A DNA stretch of 64,000 nt from Pelomonas cellulosilytica (GTDB lineage Bacteria; Pseudomonadota; Gammaproteobacteria; Burkholderiales; Burkholderiaceae_C), in assembly GCF_021353265.1 (NCBI RefSeq), contig NZ_JAJTWU010000003.1, forward strand, positions 1-64,000, written 5' to 3'. Below the pieces are notes generated by a model, which worked only from the letters and a program-made list of their open reading frames with translations, was not told where the DNA came from and ran no database searches. The position numbers were made by a program, and so were the translations under genes. Shown here piece by piece: positions 54,454 to 63,218 of the stretch. Position 1 is the stretch's first letter. Each line of letters starts with the position of its first letter.

Positions 54454-55113
54454 ATGAAAGAAATGACCCGGGATCATGCGTCCGAGCCGCAATCGCCTGC
54501 CGCGCAACGGGAGGGTCGCACGGGCGGCGGCAGCATGTCCGCTCAGTTGGCACTCAGTCCGCGATTGCTGGCACAGCGCCGAAGTCTCGACGACGCTGCG
54601 TGTGAGCCTGTTCAACGCGTTGAGCAACCGCTGGCACAAGAGGCTGGCAACAGAGTTCATCAACTCGCCGCCGTAGCCCAATTAAATACCGTCCGCTCGG
54701 CCCCCGTGCAGTTTCGCGGCACAGCGGAGCAACTCCGTCAGCTGATCCTTCAGTGGAATGCCCTCAAAGGCATCACGGTCCAGGTCCAAGCAACTGACTA
54801 TGTATCCGACTCGCGCGACATCACAGGAACCTACACAGCCACATTCACCCAAAACGCCAACGGGCTCACTCAAGGCCAAGCCGACGACTGGGTTGACCGA
54901 GCTCTGGCTCACGCAGAGAGCTCCAGTTCCGACGAATCCCAGCACGAATCCAGCTCTGACGAAGCCACCACCGGCATCGTGGTTCAGTCCACCGACGGAT
55001 TGATGACCCTGGGGGATTCGGCCACGCCCACCGGGGATGGTCGCTACTACGTCGTCGTACAAGGAGTTCATCACCTAGCAAGAAAAAACGGCAGCATCTA
55101 CGAACTCCTCTGA
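54454..55113 (+). CDS. small candidate eCIS cargo
   Basis: A 219-residue soluble protein starting MKEMTRDHASEPQ. Its disordered N-terminus holds RLLAQRRS, PVQRVEQP and VAQLN, the same kind of short motifs (AQR, PVQR, LN) seen at the start of the effector that follows and common at the N-terminus of eCIS cargo. A beta-rich part with a Ser/Asp/Glu stretch (SSSSDESQHESSSDEA) and the C-terminal GRYYVVVQGVHHLA follow. No toxin motif is recognised; it could be cargo, a chaperone or an immunity partner. Base composition is less GC-rich than in the structural genes. Confidence 0.55.
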   Translation: MKEMTRDHASEPQSPAAQREGRTGGGSMSAQLALSPRLLAQRRSLDDAACEPVQRVEQPLAQEAGNRVHQLAAVAQLNTVRSAPVQFRGTAEQLRQLILQWNALKGITVQVQATDYVSDSRDITGTYTATFTQNANGLTQGQADDWVDRALAHAESSSSDESQHESSSDEATTGIVVQSTDGLMTLGDSATPTGDGRYYVVVQGVHHLARKNGSIYELL

Positions 55114-55136
55114 CAAGCAGGCCGAAGGAGCCCCAC

Positions 55137-56759
55137 ATGAAGAAGTCCGTTCGCGACACGCTATCGGTGAGGCACTTGCCCGCCGCCCAGCGCGACAACC
55201 AGCAAGACAACGGCCACTTGCCAGCACAGTCCGCGGCCGCCTCTCTGCAACAGACTCAGAGCCATCGTGTCAGCGCCGCTCTGGGCACACCAGTACAACG
55301 GACTGCTGCCCCGACGCTGAATTCCGATGACGTCACCAGCCGGCGACTTGCTGCACCCGTTGAGCGCGCCGAGAACCGCACCGGCATGCCCGACGCGCTG
55401 AAGGCGGGTATCGAATCGCTTGCCGGCATGGACATGTCGGATGTACGGGTGCACCGTGACTCTGGAAAGCCGGCACAGCTCAACGCCTTCGCCTACGCCC
55501 AAGGCAACGACATTCACCTCGGTCCAGGACAGGAGCATCACTTGCCCCACGAAGCCTGGCACGTGGTGCAGCAGGCGCAAGGTCGGGTGTCGCCGACCGG
55601 CAGCGTCGGCGGCGTGGCCCTGAATGACGATGCAAGACTTGAGCGCGAAGCGGATGAAATGGGGATCAGGGCACTGGACGGTGCCCGCGCCGCGCCGACT
55701 GTCCAGCGGCTCAGCTTTGGCCAGGCACCGCCCGCAATCGCCCAGCTCGTCAACTTCCCGAAGGACAGTACAGGCAGCCTGGACGACGTGAAAACAAAGG
55801 TCGGCGAGGGCGACAAGGAGCGGGAAGTCACCGGCACCAAGCTGCAGGAGGAGATTCTTGAACTGGCCCGCACGGCGGGACAGGAGGGTGGCTATAGGCT
55901 CGGCTCGTACTACCTCAGCCACGGGGGCCAACTGGCACGCAAACGGGAGGCAGATGACGAGAAGCATGGCATGCCGCTTCTCCCCGAGACCTTTGACGTC
56001 GCACCGCTTGACGAGCTCGTCAAACCGTACATCTTCCTTACGCTCGGCGATGCCAAGCAACTGGACTACATCAAGGAGAACGCCGACCAGATCTTCAAGA
56101 CGCACGACGTCGTCATCGACGTCGATTGCCAGTTCGACCGTACCGGGCAAGTCGGCTTCCACAAGGACAGCCGCGGCACGACCACCTTCGTCAATCTCAC
56201 CTTCACCAACGACAAGTCCATGCAGGGGACCGAGAACTACGAAGACTTGGAAGGTGATCCAGGTTTAGAGGAAAAGCTCCCGGAGGAGGTACGCAGGGAC
56301 ATCGAGAAGCGGCGTGTCGAACACAAGGAACCCGACGTGATACGCGCCCCCAGGCTCCGCGAACACGGTCGCATCAGCTTCTCAGACCCCAACATCTACC
56401 ACTCGACCCCGCTCTTAGGTCATCGCAAACCATTCCAGGGCGAAACCCTCACCTATGGCTACATCAAGAAGGCCCTTGATGGCATGCTTCCTAAAGGCGA
56501 AGAGCTCGGAACGGATATGAATCACTGGGTTCAGCTGTACAAAAAATACATTGGGGGGATCTACAGCTCGCATGGATTCGAGGAACTTTCGAAACGCAAG
56601 GAGACGCGTGCCACCAAGCAGAACGCTACGCTGCATCGCACTCGCGCCTTGAGCACAGATCTGTCGTCAACGGCGACGCGGCAATGGCTCGCAGAACAGG
56701 TGAAGCTGACGCGGACCTTCATCCGCACCTGGGTTCGCTTTGTTCCACGGGTCGGCTAG
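55137..56759 (+). CDS. DUF4157 eCIS effector with putative Fe(II)/2OG-oxygenase-like C-terminal domain
   Basis: A 540-residue protein. Residues about 80-185 are a DUF4157 domain: MDMSDVRVHRDSGKPAQLNA, AYAQGNDIHLGPGQEHHLP and the metalloprotease-like HEAWH (H138-H142), found widely in eCIS cargo. The C-terminal half (about 225-450) is not a known toxin by eye, but VGFHKDSRGTTTFVNLTF (H342, D344), followed 78 residues on by ISFSDPNIYHSTPLLGHR (H422, R430), matches the HxD...H...R layout of Fe(II)/2-oxoglutarate dioxygenases. Its TAG stop lies inside the CTAG duplicated by the adjacent IS element and would be the same without it, so the protein is intact. Confidence 0.75.
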   Translation: MKKSVRDTLSVRHLPAAQRDNQQDNGHLPAQSAAASLQQTQSHRVSAALGTPVQRTAAPTLNSDDVTSRRLAAPVERAENRTGMPDALKAGIESLAGMDMSDVRVHRDSGKPAQLNAFAYAQGNDIHLGPGQEHHLPHEAWHVVQQAQGRVSPTGSVGGVALNDDARLEREADEMGIRALDGARAAPTVQRLSFGQAPPAIAQLVNFPKDSTGSLDDVKTKVGEGDKEREVTGTKLQEEILELARTAGQEGGYRLGSYYLSHGGQLARKREADDEKHGMPLLPETFDVAPLDELVKPYIFLTLGDAKQLDYIKENADQIFKTHDVVIDVDCQFDRTGQVGFHKDSRGTTTFVNLTFTNDKSMQGTENYEDLEGDPGLEEKLPEEVRRDIEKRRVEHKEPDVIRAPRLREHGRISFSDPNIYHSTPLLGHRKPFQGETLTYGYIKKALDGMLPKGEELGTDMNHWVQLYKKYIGGIYSSHGFEELSKRKETRATKQNATLHRTRALSTDLSSTATRQWLAEQVKLTRTFIRTWVRFVPRVG

Positions 56760-58227
56760 TCTTACTGTGTCAATAAAATCAAGGCATTATGCGAACTTCT
56801 TGATTCTTTGGTTGAGGATCGATGAACGTCGCGGACCGCTTTGAGGAGTACCTGGAGCATTTGGCTTCGGGGCTGGGGCACGCCGACCGCCACGAGAGGC
56901 TCCGTGGCTATTGCACGGGATTGATGCTGCCTCTGGCTCGCAAGAGTGTTGAGCCCATGGCCGCTCGTGTGGACCCGGTTCACGCCAGTGCGCGACATCA
57001 GTCGCTGCATCACTTCGTGGCCAAGGCTGAGTGGTCCGACGAGCAAATGCTTCGTCGCGTCTGCCAGTGGGTCGTGCCGAAGATGGACTTCAGCGAAGGC
57101 GCTTGGTGGATCATCGATGACACCGGATTTCCCAAGAAGGGGCGCCATTCGGTCGGCGTCGCTCGCCAGTACTGCGGGGTCCTGGGCAAGCAAGACAACT
57201 GCCAAGTGGCGGTCAGCATCTCGCTGTCATGCAGTCAGGGCAGCCTGCCGGTGGCATGGCAGCTGTATTTGCCCAAGGAATGGATTGACGACGATGAACG
57301 CCGGCTAAAGGCAGGGGTTCCTGAGGCCGTGCGTTTCGCAACCAAGACAGAGATCGCGCTGCAGCAGCTGCGGCACTTGCTTGCGCAGGGGGCCCCGAAG
57401 CACTGCGTTCTGGCTGATGCCGGGTATGGCGTGGACACCGAATTCCGCCGAGCGTTGACCGAGATGGGGCTTGAGTACGTCGTCGGCGTGACCTCCGCAG
57501 TCGTGGTGTGGCCACCCGGCGTTGAGCCGTTGCCGGCCGCACCCTACAGCGGTCGTGGCCGCCCGCCTGTGATGCCTCGGCGCACGCCAGAGTTGCAGCC
57601 CATGAGCGTCAAATCGCTGGCGATGTCTCTGCCCGCCTCGGCCTTTCAAACGATCAGCTGGCGCGAGGGCACGAATCACACGCTCAGTGATCGCTTCGCG
57701 GCGGTCCGCGTGCGTCACGCCGGTGGGAACTCCGGCAAAGCACGACTTCGTGCGCAGCAGTGGCTGCTGATCGAGTGGCCGCATGGGCAAGCCGAGCCGA
57801 CCAAGTATTTCCTGTCTACGCTGCCAGAAGCGACGCCGCTCAACGAACTTGTCAGCGCCGCGCACCAGCGTTGGCGCATTGAACGCGACTATCAAGACCT
57901 GAAGCAGGACTTCGGGCTTGATCACTACGAAGGTCGCGGCTGGCGCGGCTTTCACCATCACGCCGCCCTGTGCATCGCGGCGTATGGCTTTCTGATGGCC
58001 GAACGACTGACTGCCGAGAAGCCAATCGGTGGCAAAAAAAACTTCGCCATCCGCGCGCTGCCTGACCTTCCCAAAGATTACGTCCCGCGGGGTAGCCCAG
58101 CGCGCTCAGCGTCATGTACCGACGTCAATCACGTCCTTGCGGCACCTGCTGAGCTATGAGTTGAACCTTCGATTGGGCCCATGCACGTGCTGCGGCCGGA
58201 CGTCGCTATTTTTATGACACAGTAAGA
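56760..58227 (+). mobile_element. IS701-family insertion sequence with terminal repeats and CTAG duplications
   Basis: The element is bounded by perfect 13-bp inverted repeats, TCTTACTGTGTCA at 56760-56772 and its complement TGACACAGTAAGA at 58215-58227, flanked on each side by CTAG (56756-56759 and 58228-58231). A 4-bp YTAR duplication is typical for IS701. The single transposase gene occupies almost all of it. Confidence 0.9.
56822..58159 (+). CDS. IS701-family transposase, C-terminus probably frameshifted
   Basis: A 445-residue DDE transposase: first Asp in WWIIDDTGFPKKG, second in VLADAGYG and Glu in RIERDYQDLKQDFGLDHYEG. The canonical C-terminus (AQRHVPTSITSLRHLLSYEL then RLGPCTCCGR) is found in the +1 frame up to 58217, while this frame ends in an atypical PARSASCTDVNHV tail. 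A one-base insertion in the G run at 58089-58092 would explain this. Whether the enzyme still works is unclear. Confidence 0.85.
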   Translation: MNVADRFEEYLEHLASGLGHADRHERLRGYCTGLMLPLARKSVEPMAARVDPVHASARHQSLHHFVAKAEWSDEQMLRRVCQWVVPKMDFSEGAWWIIDDTGFPKKGRHSVGVARQYCGVLGKQDNCQVAVSISLSCSQGSLPVAWQLYLPKEWIDDDERRLKAGVPEAVRFATKTEIALQQLRHLLAQGAPKHCVLADAGYGVDTEFRRALTEMGLEYVVGVTSAVVVWPPGVEPLPAAPYSGRGRPPVMPRRTPELQPMSVKSLAMSLPASAFQTISWREGTNHTLSDRFAAVRVRHAGGNSGKARLRAQQWLLIEWPHGQAEPTKYFLSTLPEATPLNELVSAAHQRWRIERDYQDLKQDFGLDHYEGRGWRGFHHHAALCIAAYGFLMAERLTAEKPIGGKKNFAIRALPDLPKDYVPRGSPARSASCTDVNHVLAAPAEL

Positions 58228-58339
58228 CTAGGGCTCACACCCAGCACTTCGCAGGTTAGCGACACCGGCCAATGCTGGCAGTTGCGCTCGATCCAGGCGT
58301 ACTTCACTCCCGCTGCTTCGCGAAATACGCCGTCGCTTC

Positions 58340-58585
58340 CTAAGAAACACTTTGCGGCGTTGCCTCCTGAAGCGTGAACCAAAACTCTGCGGCGCGCCGG
58401 TGCAACTGCTTGACGACGCGTTCGCGGTACTTGCGCTCGTATTGATCGGCATCTGGATCCACATACGCCATGCCGTAGCGCATTGCGTTGTAGTACAGCA
58501 CAGCGATCTTGCGAGCCGTCGCGGTCAGGCGTAACGGCGCATCCAGCGAGATCAACATGACCGCAAAATCTGAGCTCTCCCGCAC
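58340..58585 (-). pseudogene. C-terminal remnant of another transposase
   Basis: Reads LRLTATARKIAVLYYNAMRY followed by GMAYVDPDADQYERKYRERV, a typical C-terminal end of a transposase; the N-terminal catalytic part is missing. The family could not be assigned with confidence. The flanks 58232-58339 and 58586-58831 hold nothing recognisable. Confidence 0.5.
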
Positions 58586-58831
58586 GTCGTCCCCAATGCA
58601 CTACTTCGCGAAGGCTGAGGGCCTGCCCGAGCAGATCCTGTGCGTGAGACTGGTTGCGACGCCCAGGGACACGTGGGGACTTGGCGCGGGCAACTGCCGC
58701 CTCAGCGTGCTGGTGACGGCCGCCGGCGGCGAAGCCCTGCCGCCAGGGCCGCAGGACCGCGTCATCCCGTACCGAGACCGCTGCACGACTGACCTCACGA
58801 TGAGCGTCCGCGGTCGGAAATGACGCTGATT

Positions 58832-59954
58832 TCAAGATGCGCAATCCAGAGCGGGTTTTCGGGCCGTTTTGAGACCTTTCGAGCCCTTTCCCGGGGCCTT
58901 TGGCCCCTCAGGACGGACTACTCCCTGCACACGGCTGTAGTCGCCCGCTTTGTGCAGCTTCCTCATCGCCTTGAGCAGGTTCACGCCCAGCGCCGCCCAG
59001 GCCATCTGCGCCTGCGTCTTGGCCGCCCCGAAGTACCGCGCCCGGTTCAGGTGGAAGCGCCGCTTCATCGTGCCGAAGCCTTGCTCGACCTTGTAGCGCA
59101 GCGTGGCGATGGCCCGGTTCATCTGGGTCAGCAACAGATGCACCGCACGACCCCGGCTGCCCTTGAACTGGATCAGGTCACCGATGCCCTTGGCCTGGAG
59201 GTACTCACGGTTGGCCGCGCTCGCAGAGCCTTTGTCGGCCAGCACGCCTTCAGGCTGGATGCCTTGCTCGATGAGCGCGTCGACGATGCCCGGCAGCTTG
59301 TTCACCTCGGACTGGTTGGCCGGGTGCATCTCGACGTGTTCGACATAGCCGTCCTCGGTGTCCACCGCGCTGTAGCCGCGATAGCCGAAGAAGGCCTCGT
59401 TGCCCTTCTTGACCCAGCGCGCCTCTTCATCGGCACTGTCCACCACGTCGGCCTGCCCCTCGTCATCGACTTCGACATGCTGGTTCGGCCGCGCCGCACT
59501 CTCGATGATGGTGGCGTCGATGATCGCGCCGCGGCTGCCGGCGACCTTCAGGCCCTGGCCTTCGAGATGGACGTTGACCCGGCGCAGCAGCACCTGGTCG
59601 AGCTTGGCCGTCACGAGCCGGTTGCGGAAGCGGCAGATGGTGGTGGCGTCGGTGAAACTGCCGTCACCGGGCTCGAAGCCGGTGAACACCATGAAGTCCA
59701 GTCGTACCTTGAGCGCGTGCTCCAGCTGCGTGTCCGACAGGCCGTGCCACTGGCCCCAGCAGCATCAGCTTGAACATGGACAACGGCGCGTACGGCTCAG
59801 GGCCGCCGCCGTGCGTGGCTTCACGCTTGTACAGACCCTTGAGCTTGTGCGCGATCTCGGCCCAGTCCAACAACTCATGCAACTTCATCGTCGGCAAGTC
59901 CTGGACGGGCTGCTCGGGCTTTGGCCGCAAGCTCTCGCGGCCGGCTGCCGCCAT
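58832..59954 (-). pseudogene. IS5-family transposase, disrupted by a one-base frameshift
   Basis: Two overlapping minus-strand frames together make one IS5-type transposase. The first (from 59954) has YAPLSMFKLMLLG and then goes out of frame; the second resumes with MVFTGFEPGDGSFTDATTICR, the DDE residues in AIIDATIIES, VLADKGSASAANREYL and YKVEQGFGTMKRRFHL, and ends at 58832. Removing one G from the GGGCC near 59755-59760 restores the expected LLGQWHGLSDTQLEHALKVR. Terminal inverted repeats were not identified by eye. Confidence 0.8.
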
Positions 59955-60028
59955 CTTGGCGGGCGCCGCGCGCCGGCCATGCGCTTCGAACTGGAGTTCA
60001 CGCCAGAGCCGAGCACCGCGCCCTGCCC

Positions 60029-60498
60029 TCAGCCACCCAAGGCCTCCGGCAGCGCCTCGAGAATGCCGCTCCAGCCCCCCGGCGAATCGAACATGGCCTG
60101 CATGGCCTCGGCCTGCGCGCCGTAGTGCTCGAAGCCGACGTGCTCCAGCTCCAGCCGCGTCCGGCCCGCGCCTTCGGGCAGAAACCGCAGCTCGACGACG
60201 GTGGCGATGCTGGGGTCAGGCTGCCACTGCGCACTGACCTGCCAGCTCAGCCGCAGCATTGCGGGCGGCCGCCACGTCAGCACGCGCCCCCAATCGGCCT
60301 CGGCGCCGCTGTCGCCCCGCTCGTACCAGCGGCCGCCCTCGAAGCCTGCATCAGCGCCCGGAAACCGACGTCGCCGCCAATGTGGTGACTGCGTGGCCAC
60401 CAGCGGTCCAGTTCACGCGTGAACAGCTCGAAGACGCGCTCGGGCGGGGCTGACAGATCCAGCTGCTTGCGGACGGCGAGAGAGGTGGAGTTGGACAT
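60029..60498 (-). pseudogene. SRPBCC (AHSA1/START-like) protein, frameshifted
   Basis: The start is MSNSTSLAVRKQL at 60498. The N-terminal part (APPERVFELFTRELDRWWPR) and the C-terminal part (GGRWYERGDSGAEADWGRV, RTRLELEHVGFEHYG) of a single SRPBCC domain are in different frames. The break lies near 60355-60370 and one missing base would repair it. It may be a real lesion or a sequencing error. It is the last gene of the minus-strand operon that starts beyond 64000. Confidence 0.7.
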
Positions 60499-60536
60499 GG
60501 CGCTGTTTGTGTTGAACGGAATGCAGGGGCGGAAGC

Positions 60537-61427
60537 TCAGAGATAGGCCCTGAAGTGGGCCGCAGCGGCGTCGCACGCGGCGCTTACCGGCGCATCGTGG
60601 TCGTAGAAGTCAAACTGCGAGACGTTGTCCAGCCAGAGTTCCGCCTTGGCGGCGCTCACCCGCGCGTAGAACTGCCGCGCGGCCTGGGGCAAGGCAGCGG
60701 CCTCGGACTGCACCGTCAGGAAGGGCCGGTGCAGCCGCTCCGCGCCCGTGAGGCCGTCAAAGTCCAGCCAGTCGGGCCAGAAGCCCGGGTCCGCCTCGTT
60801 GCGCCAGGCCGGGATCAGGCCTCGGTGAGCTTCGGTGTAGTACTGCGCGCCGAACATCAACGCGCGCTCGTCGCTCAGGCTTGCGGCCGGGATGAAGGGC
60901 TGCTGCCCGCTGGCGGCAAGCACGGCGCGGGCGTGCTCGCCGACCTGCCGCAGGGCCGCCACGCCGGCCGTCCCGCCGTAGACGGCGTCGACGACAGCGC
61001 GGTCCTGGAACCATGGGGCCACCACGGCCACGGCGCGCAGCGCAGGGCTGTTGCAGGCCGCCTCCGTCACATAGCCGGCGCTGGCGCACAGGCCCAGCGC
61101 GCCGATGCGACCATCGGCCACCTCGGGCCGCTGGCTCAGGAAGGCAGCGGCAGCCTGGATATCGGTGATCTTGTCGGCCGGCGTCTCGCGCTGGCGCAGC
61201 GCGCCGCCGCTTTCTCCGAAGCCGCGGAAGTCGAAGACCAGCGCCGCAAAGCCGCGCTCGGCCATCTCGTGCGCGTAGCGCAGCGGCATCTGCTCCTTGA
61301 CGGTGAACCACGCGCCGGTGACGAGCACGCCCGGAACGCGGCGGTCGGCGCTGAAGCCGGGCGGCAGCAGCAAGCGGCCCACCAGGGTGTCGCCCTGGCT
61401 CTGGAATGTGATGCGGGTGTCCATCAT
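60537..61427 (-). CDS. alpha/beta hydrolase
   Basis: About 296 residues from the ATG ATG pair at 61427/61424, just after GAGGGAG. It has an alpha/beta-hydrolase core: PGVLVTGAWFTVKEQMP oxyanion region, VFDFRGFGESGG, nucleophile-elbow-like IGALGLCASAGYV and a C-terminal DHDAPVSAAC that may supply the His. It resembles DLH/X-Pro-peptidase-like hydrolases of unknown substrate. It follows the NTF2-like gene by 19 nt in the same operon. Confidence 0.75.
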   Translation of the reverse strand: MMDTRITFQSQGDTLVGRLLLPPGFSADRRVPGVLVTGAWFTVKEQMPLRYAHEMAERGFAALVFDFRGFGESGGALRQRETPADKITDIQAAAAFLSQRPEVADGRIGALGLCASAGYVTEAACNSPALRAVAVVAPWFQDRAVVDAVYGGTAGVAALRQVGEHARAVLAASGQQPFIPAASLSDERALMFGAQYYTEAHRGLIPAWRNEADPGFWPDWLDFDGLTGAERLHRPFLTVQSEAAALPQAARQFYARVSAAKAELWLDNVSQFDFYDHDAPVSAACDAAAAHFRAYL

Positions 61428-61446
61428 CTCCCTCGTCGATGCAGGC

Positions 61447-61923
61447 TCAGACGCGGGCGGCGACGCGCGCCTGGGCGCGTTCACACAGGCCGCGGTCGCC
61501 CTGCTCCTGCAGGCACTGGAAGGTCATGCCGGTCACGCGCCAGCCGTCGGTGCCGCGGCGCAGCGGCCACTCGTAGCGCCCGACCAGGCGCCACAGCTGG
61601 CCCTCCAGCCAGTGGCTGGCGACGACGTCGGCCGTGGCCTGCGCGCTGTCGCCGTTCAGGCTGACCTGCACCGGACCGAGTTCATGCAGCGTGGCGTCAA
61701 AGCCCGGCACCAGGCCGCGCCAGGCGGCCAACAGGTCGGCAGCGGCCATGTCCTGCGCCTGACCGCCCCACAGCGAGCTGTAGTCGATGCGCACACGGGG
61801 TGCGAACGCAGCTTCGGCCAGCTCGTAACGCCCCAGGTCCACAGACAGCGGGATGGATCGCACCAGGCTGACGACACGGGCGACGGTCGGCGCCGTCGCG
61901 CTGGCGGGGGTGGGGTCGAACAT
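61447..61923 (-). CDS. NTF2/SnoaL-like protein
   Basis: A 158-residue small alpha+beta-cone protein. ARVVSLVRSIPLSVDLGRYE, APRVRIDYSSLWGG, HWLEGQLWRLVGRYEWPLRR and DGWRVTGMTFQCLQ match the SnoaL-like layout. Such proteins are small hydrolases, isomerases or ligand binders; no clear catalytic residue is assigned. It lies in the operon with the hydrolase and protease. Confidence 0.7.
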   Translation of the reverse strand: MFDPTPASATAPTVARVVSLVRSIPLSVDLGRYELAEAAFAPRVRIDYSSLWGGQAQDMAAADLLAAWRGLVPGFDATLHELGPVQVSLNGDSAQATADVVASHWLEGQLWRLVGRYEWPLRRGTDGWRVTGMTFQCLQEQGDRGLCERAQARVAARV

Positions 61924-61955
61924 CCGGGCTCCTCGGGAAGGGTTGGGATCGGGGT

Positions 61956-63218
61956 TCAGGGCAGCAGCCGCAGGCGCATCTGCTCGAAATCCATCACATA
62001 GCCGCGGCCCTGCCGCAGCACGTCTTGGCCGACCACGCCCTCGCGGTCGACGGCGGTCCTGGACAGTAGCGGCACGTCGGCGAGCTGCACACGGCGCGTG
62101 CCGACCTGCAGTGCGAGCGTGGGCAGCTTCAGCGCCTGGCTGTCTGTCCGGCTGCCGCCCGCGCCGCCCACGGTGAGGGCCTGGGACACCGCCTGCTGCA
62201 GCAACGCAGGGGTCTGCTCCGCGACGTTGCGGAACAGCTGGCTGTGGCGCGCACCGGTGTCGACGAACAGGCGCAAGCCTTGCGCGTCGGGAGCCAGGCC
62301 GGCGAGCAGCATCGGCTCCAGGCCCAGCATGATCAACGGCGCCCCGCCCGCGCCGGACGGCGCCGCCGTGCCGAGGCTGAGCTGCTCGGCTTCGTCCGGC
62401 CCTTTCTCCACGGCCAAGCGGCCGAGTTGCAGGAACACCGGCAGCCCCAGGATGGCATCGATACGGTAGCTGCCTCCGTTGAAGCTCAGCGCCTCGTCGG
62501 GCAGCACGATGAAGACGACGTCATGCAGCACCGCCTCGCCCAGCCGCAGCTCCCGCGCGACGGCGAAGCGCGTCGTGACGGCGTCCCGGCTGGCGCTGGA
62601 CACGCTCGCCTCGCGCTTCAGCAGCGTCAGGCCGAGGCGCTGTGCGGTGGAGGTCGTGATGGTGGAGAACGCCGCGCCGGTGTCGACGACGGCGTCCTGC
62701 GCCTGCCCGTCGATCTGCGCCGTGACGCGTGCGAGGCTGGCGGCATCGCGCCTGACGGGCAGCCGGCCCGTGGCGCCGGCGGCGGCGCGCATGGGCGGCA
62801 CGTCAGCCAGCGCGTCGGCAAAGACCAAGGTCTGGCGGCCCTCGGCGTCCAGTGGCTCCAGCGCGTCGGACGCCGCCAGGGCCTCCCGCGCCGCGCTGAA
62901 ACGGCTGTTGCGCAGCTGCAGTGCGGCCAGCGTCTGCAGTGCCAGCACGCGTTGCGGCGGCTGCTGCTTCGGGCCGGCGAGCCGCTCCAGGGCCGGCAGC
63001 GCTGCGGCATCCTGGCGGCGCAGCGCGAGGGCCAGCGCCCTTGCGAGACCGGCTTCAGCATCAGTGCCGCGGGCCAGCGCTTCGAGGCGATCGATGTCAC
63101 CGGCGCGCAGTGCCTCCCCCACCGTACCGGCCGGCGCCGCCAGCGGCACGGCCAGCATCAGCCATGCGGCCACACCCGTCACGACGCGCCGCCGCAGGAT
63201 CAGCGTCAGGCGGCTCAT
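61956..63218 (-). CDS. retropepsin-like aspartic protease with two DTG motifs, exported
   Basis: A 420-residue protein with an N-terminal signal or anchor (residues about 10-30, ending APAG). A helical TPR-like region (35-140) precedes two aspartyl-protease halves: AVVDTGAAFSTI (D179) and LFVDTGARHSQLF (D320), each followed by a beta-rich stretch with ILGLPVF and VVGQDVL flap-like elements. Two DTG motifs in one chain resemble a fused pepsin-like dimer, so it may act as a monomer in the periplasm. Its start overlaps the regulator gene by 4 nt. Confidence 0.78.
   Translation of the reverse strand: MSRLTLILRRRVVTGVAAWLMLAVPLAAPAGTVGEALRAGDIDRLEALARGTDAEAGLARALALALRRQDAAALPALERLAGPKQQPPQRVLALQTLAALQLRNSRFSAAREALAASDALEPLDAEGRQTLVFADALADVPPMRAAAGATGRLPVRRDAASLARVTAQIDGQAQDAVVDTGAAFSTITTSTAQRLGLTLLKREASVSSASRDAVTTRFAVARELRLGEAVLHDVVFIVLPDEALSFNGGSYRIDAILGLPVFLQLGRLAVEKGPDEAEQLSLGTAAPSGAGGAPLIMLGLEPMLLAGLAPDAQGLRLFVDTGARHSQLFRNVAEQTPALLQQAVSQALTVGGAGGSRTDSQALKLPTLALQVGTRRVQLADVPLLSRTAVDREGVVGQDVLRQGRGYVMDFEQMRLRLLP

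Noticed and set aside
58509-58823. Possible plus-strand gene between the IS701 element and the IS5 transposase
   Set aside because: No ribosome-binding site or domain, and the stretch overlaps a transposase remnant on the other strand.
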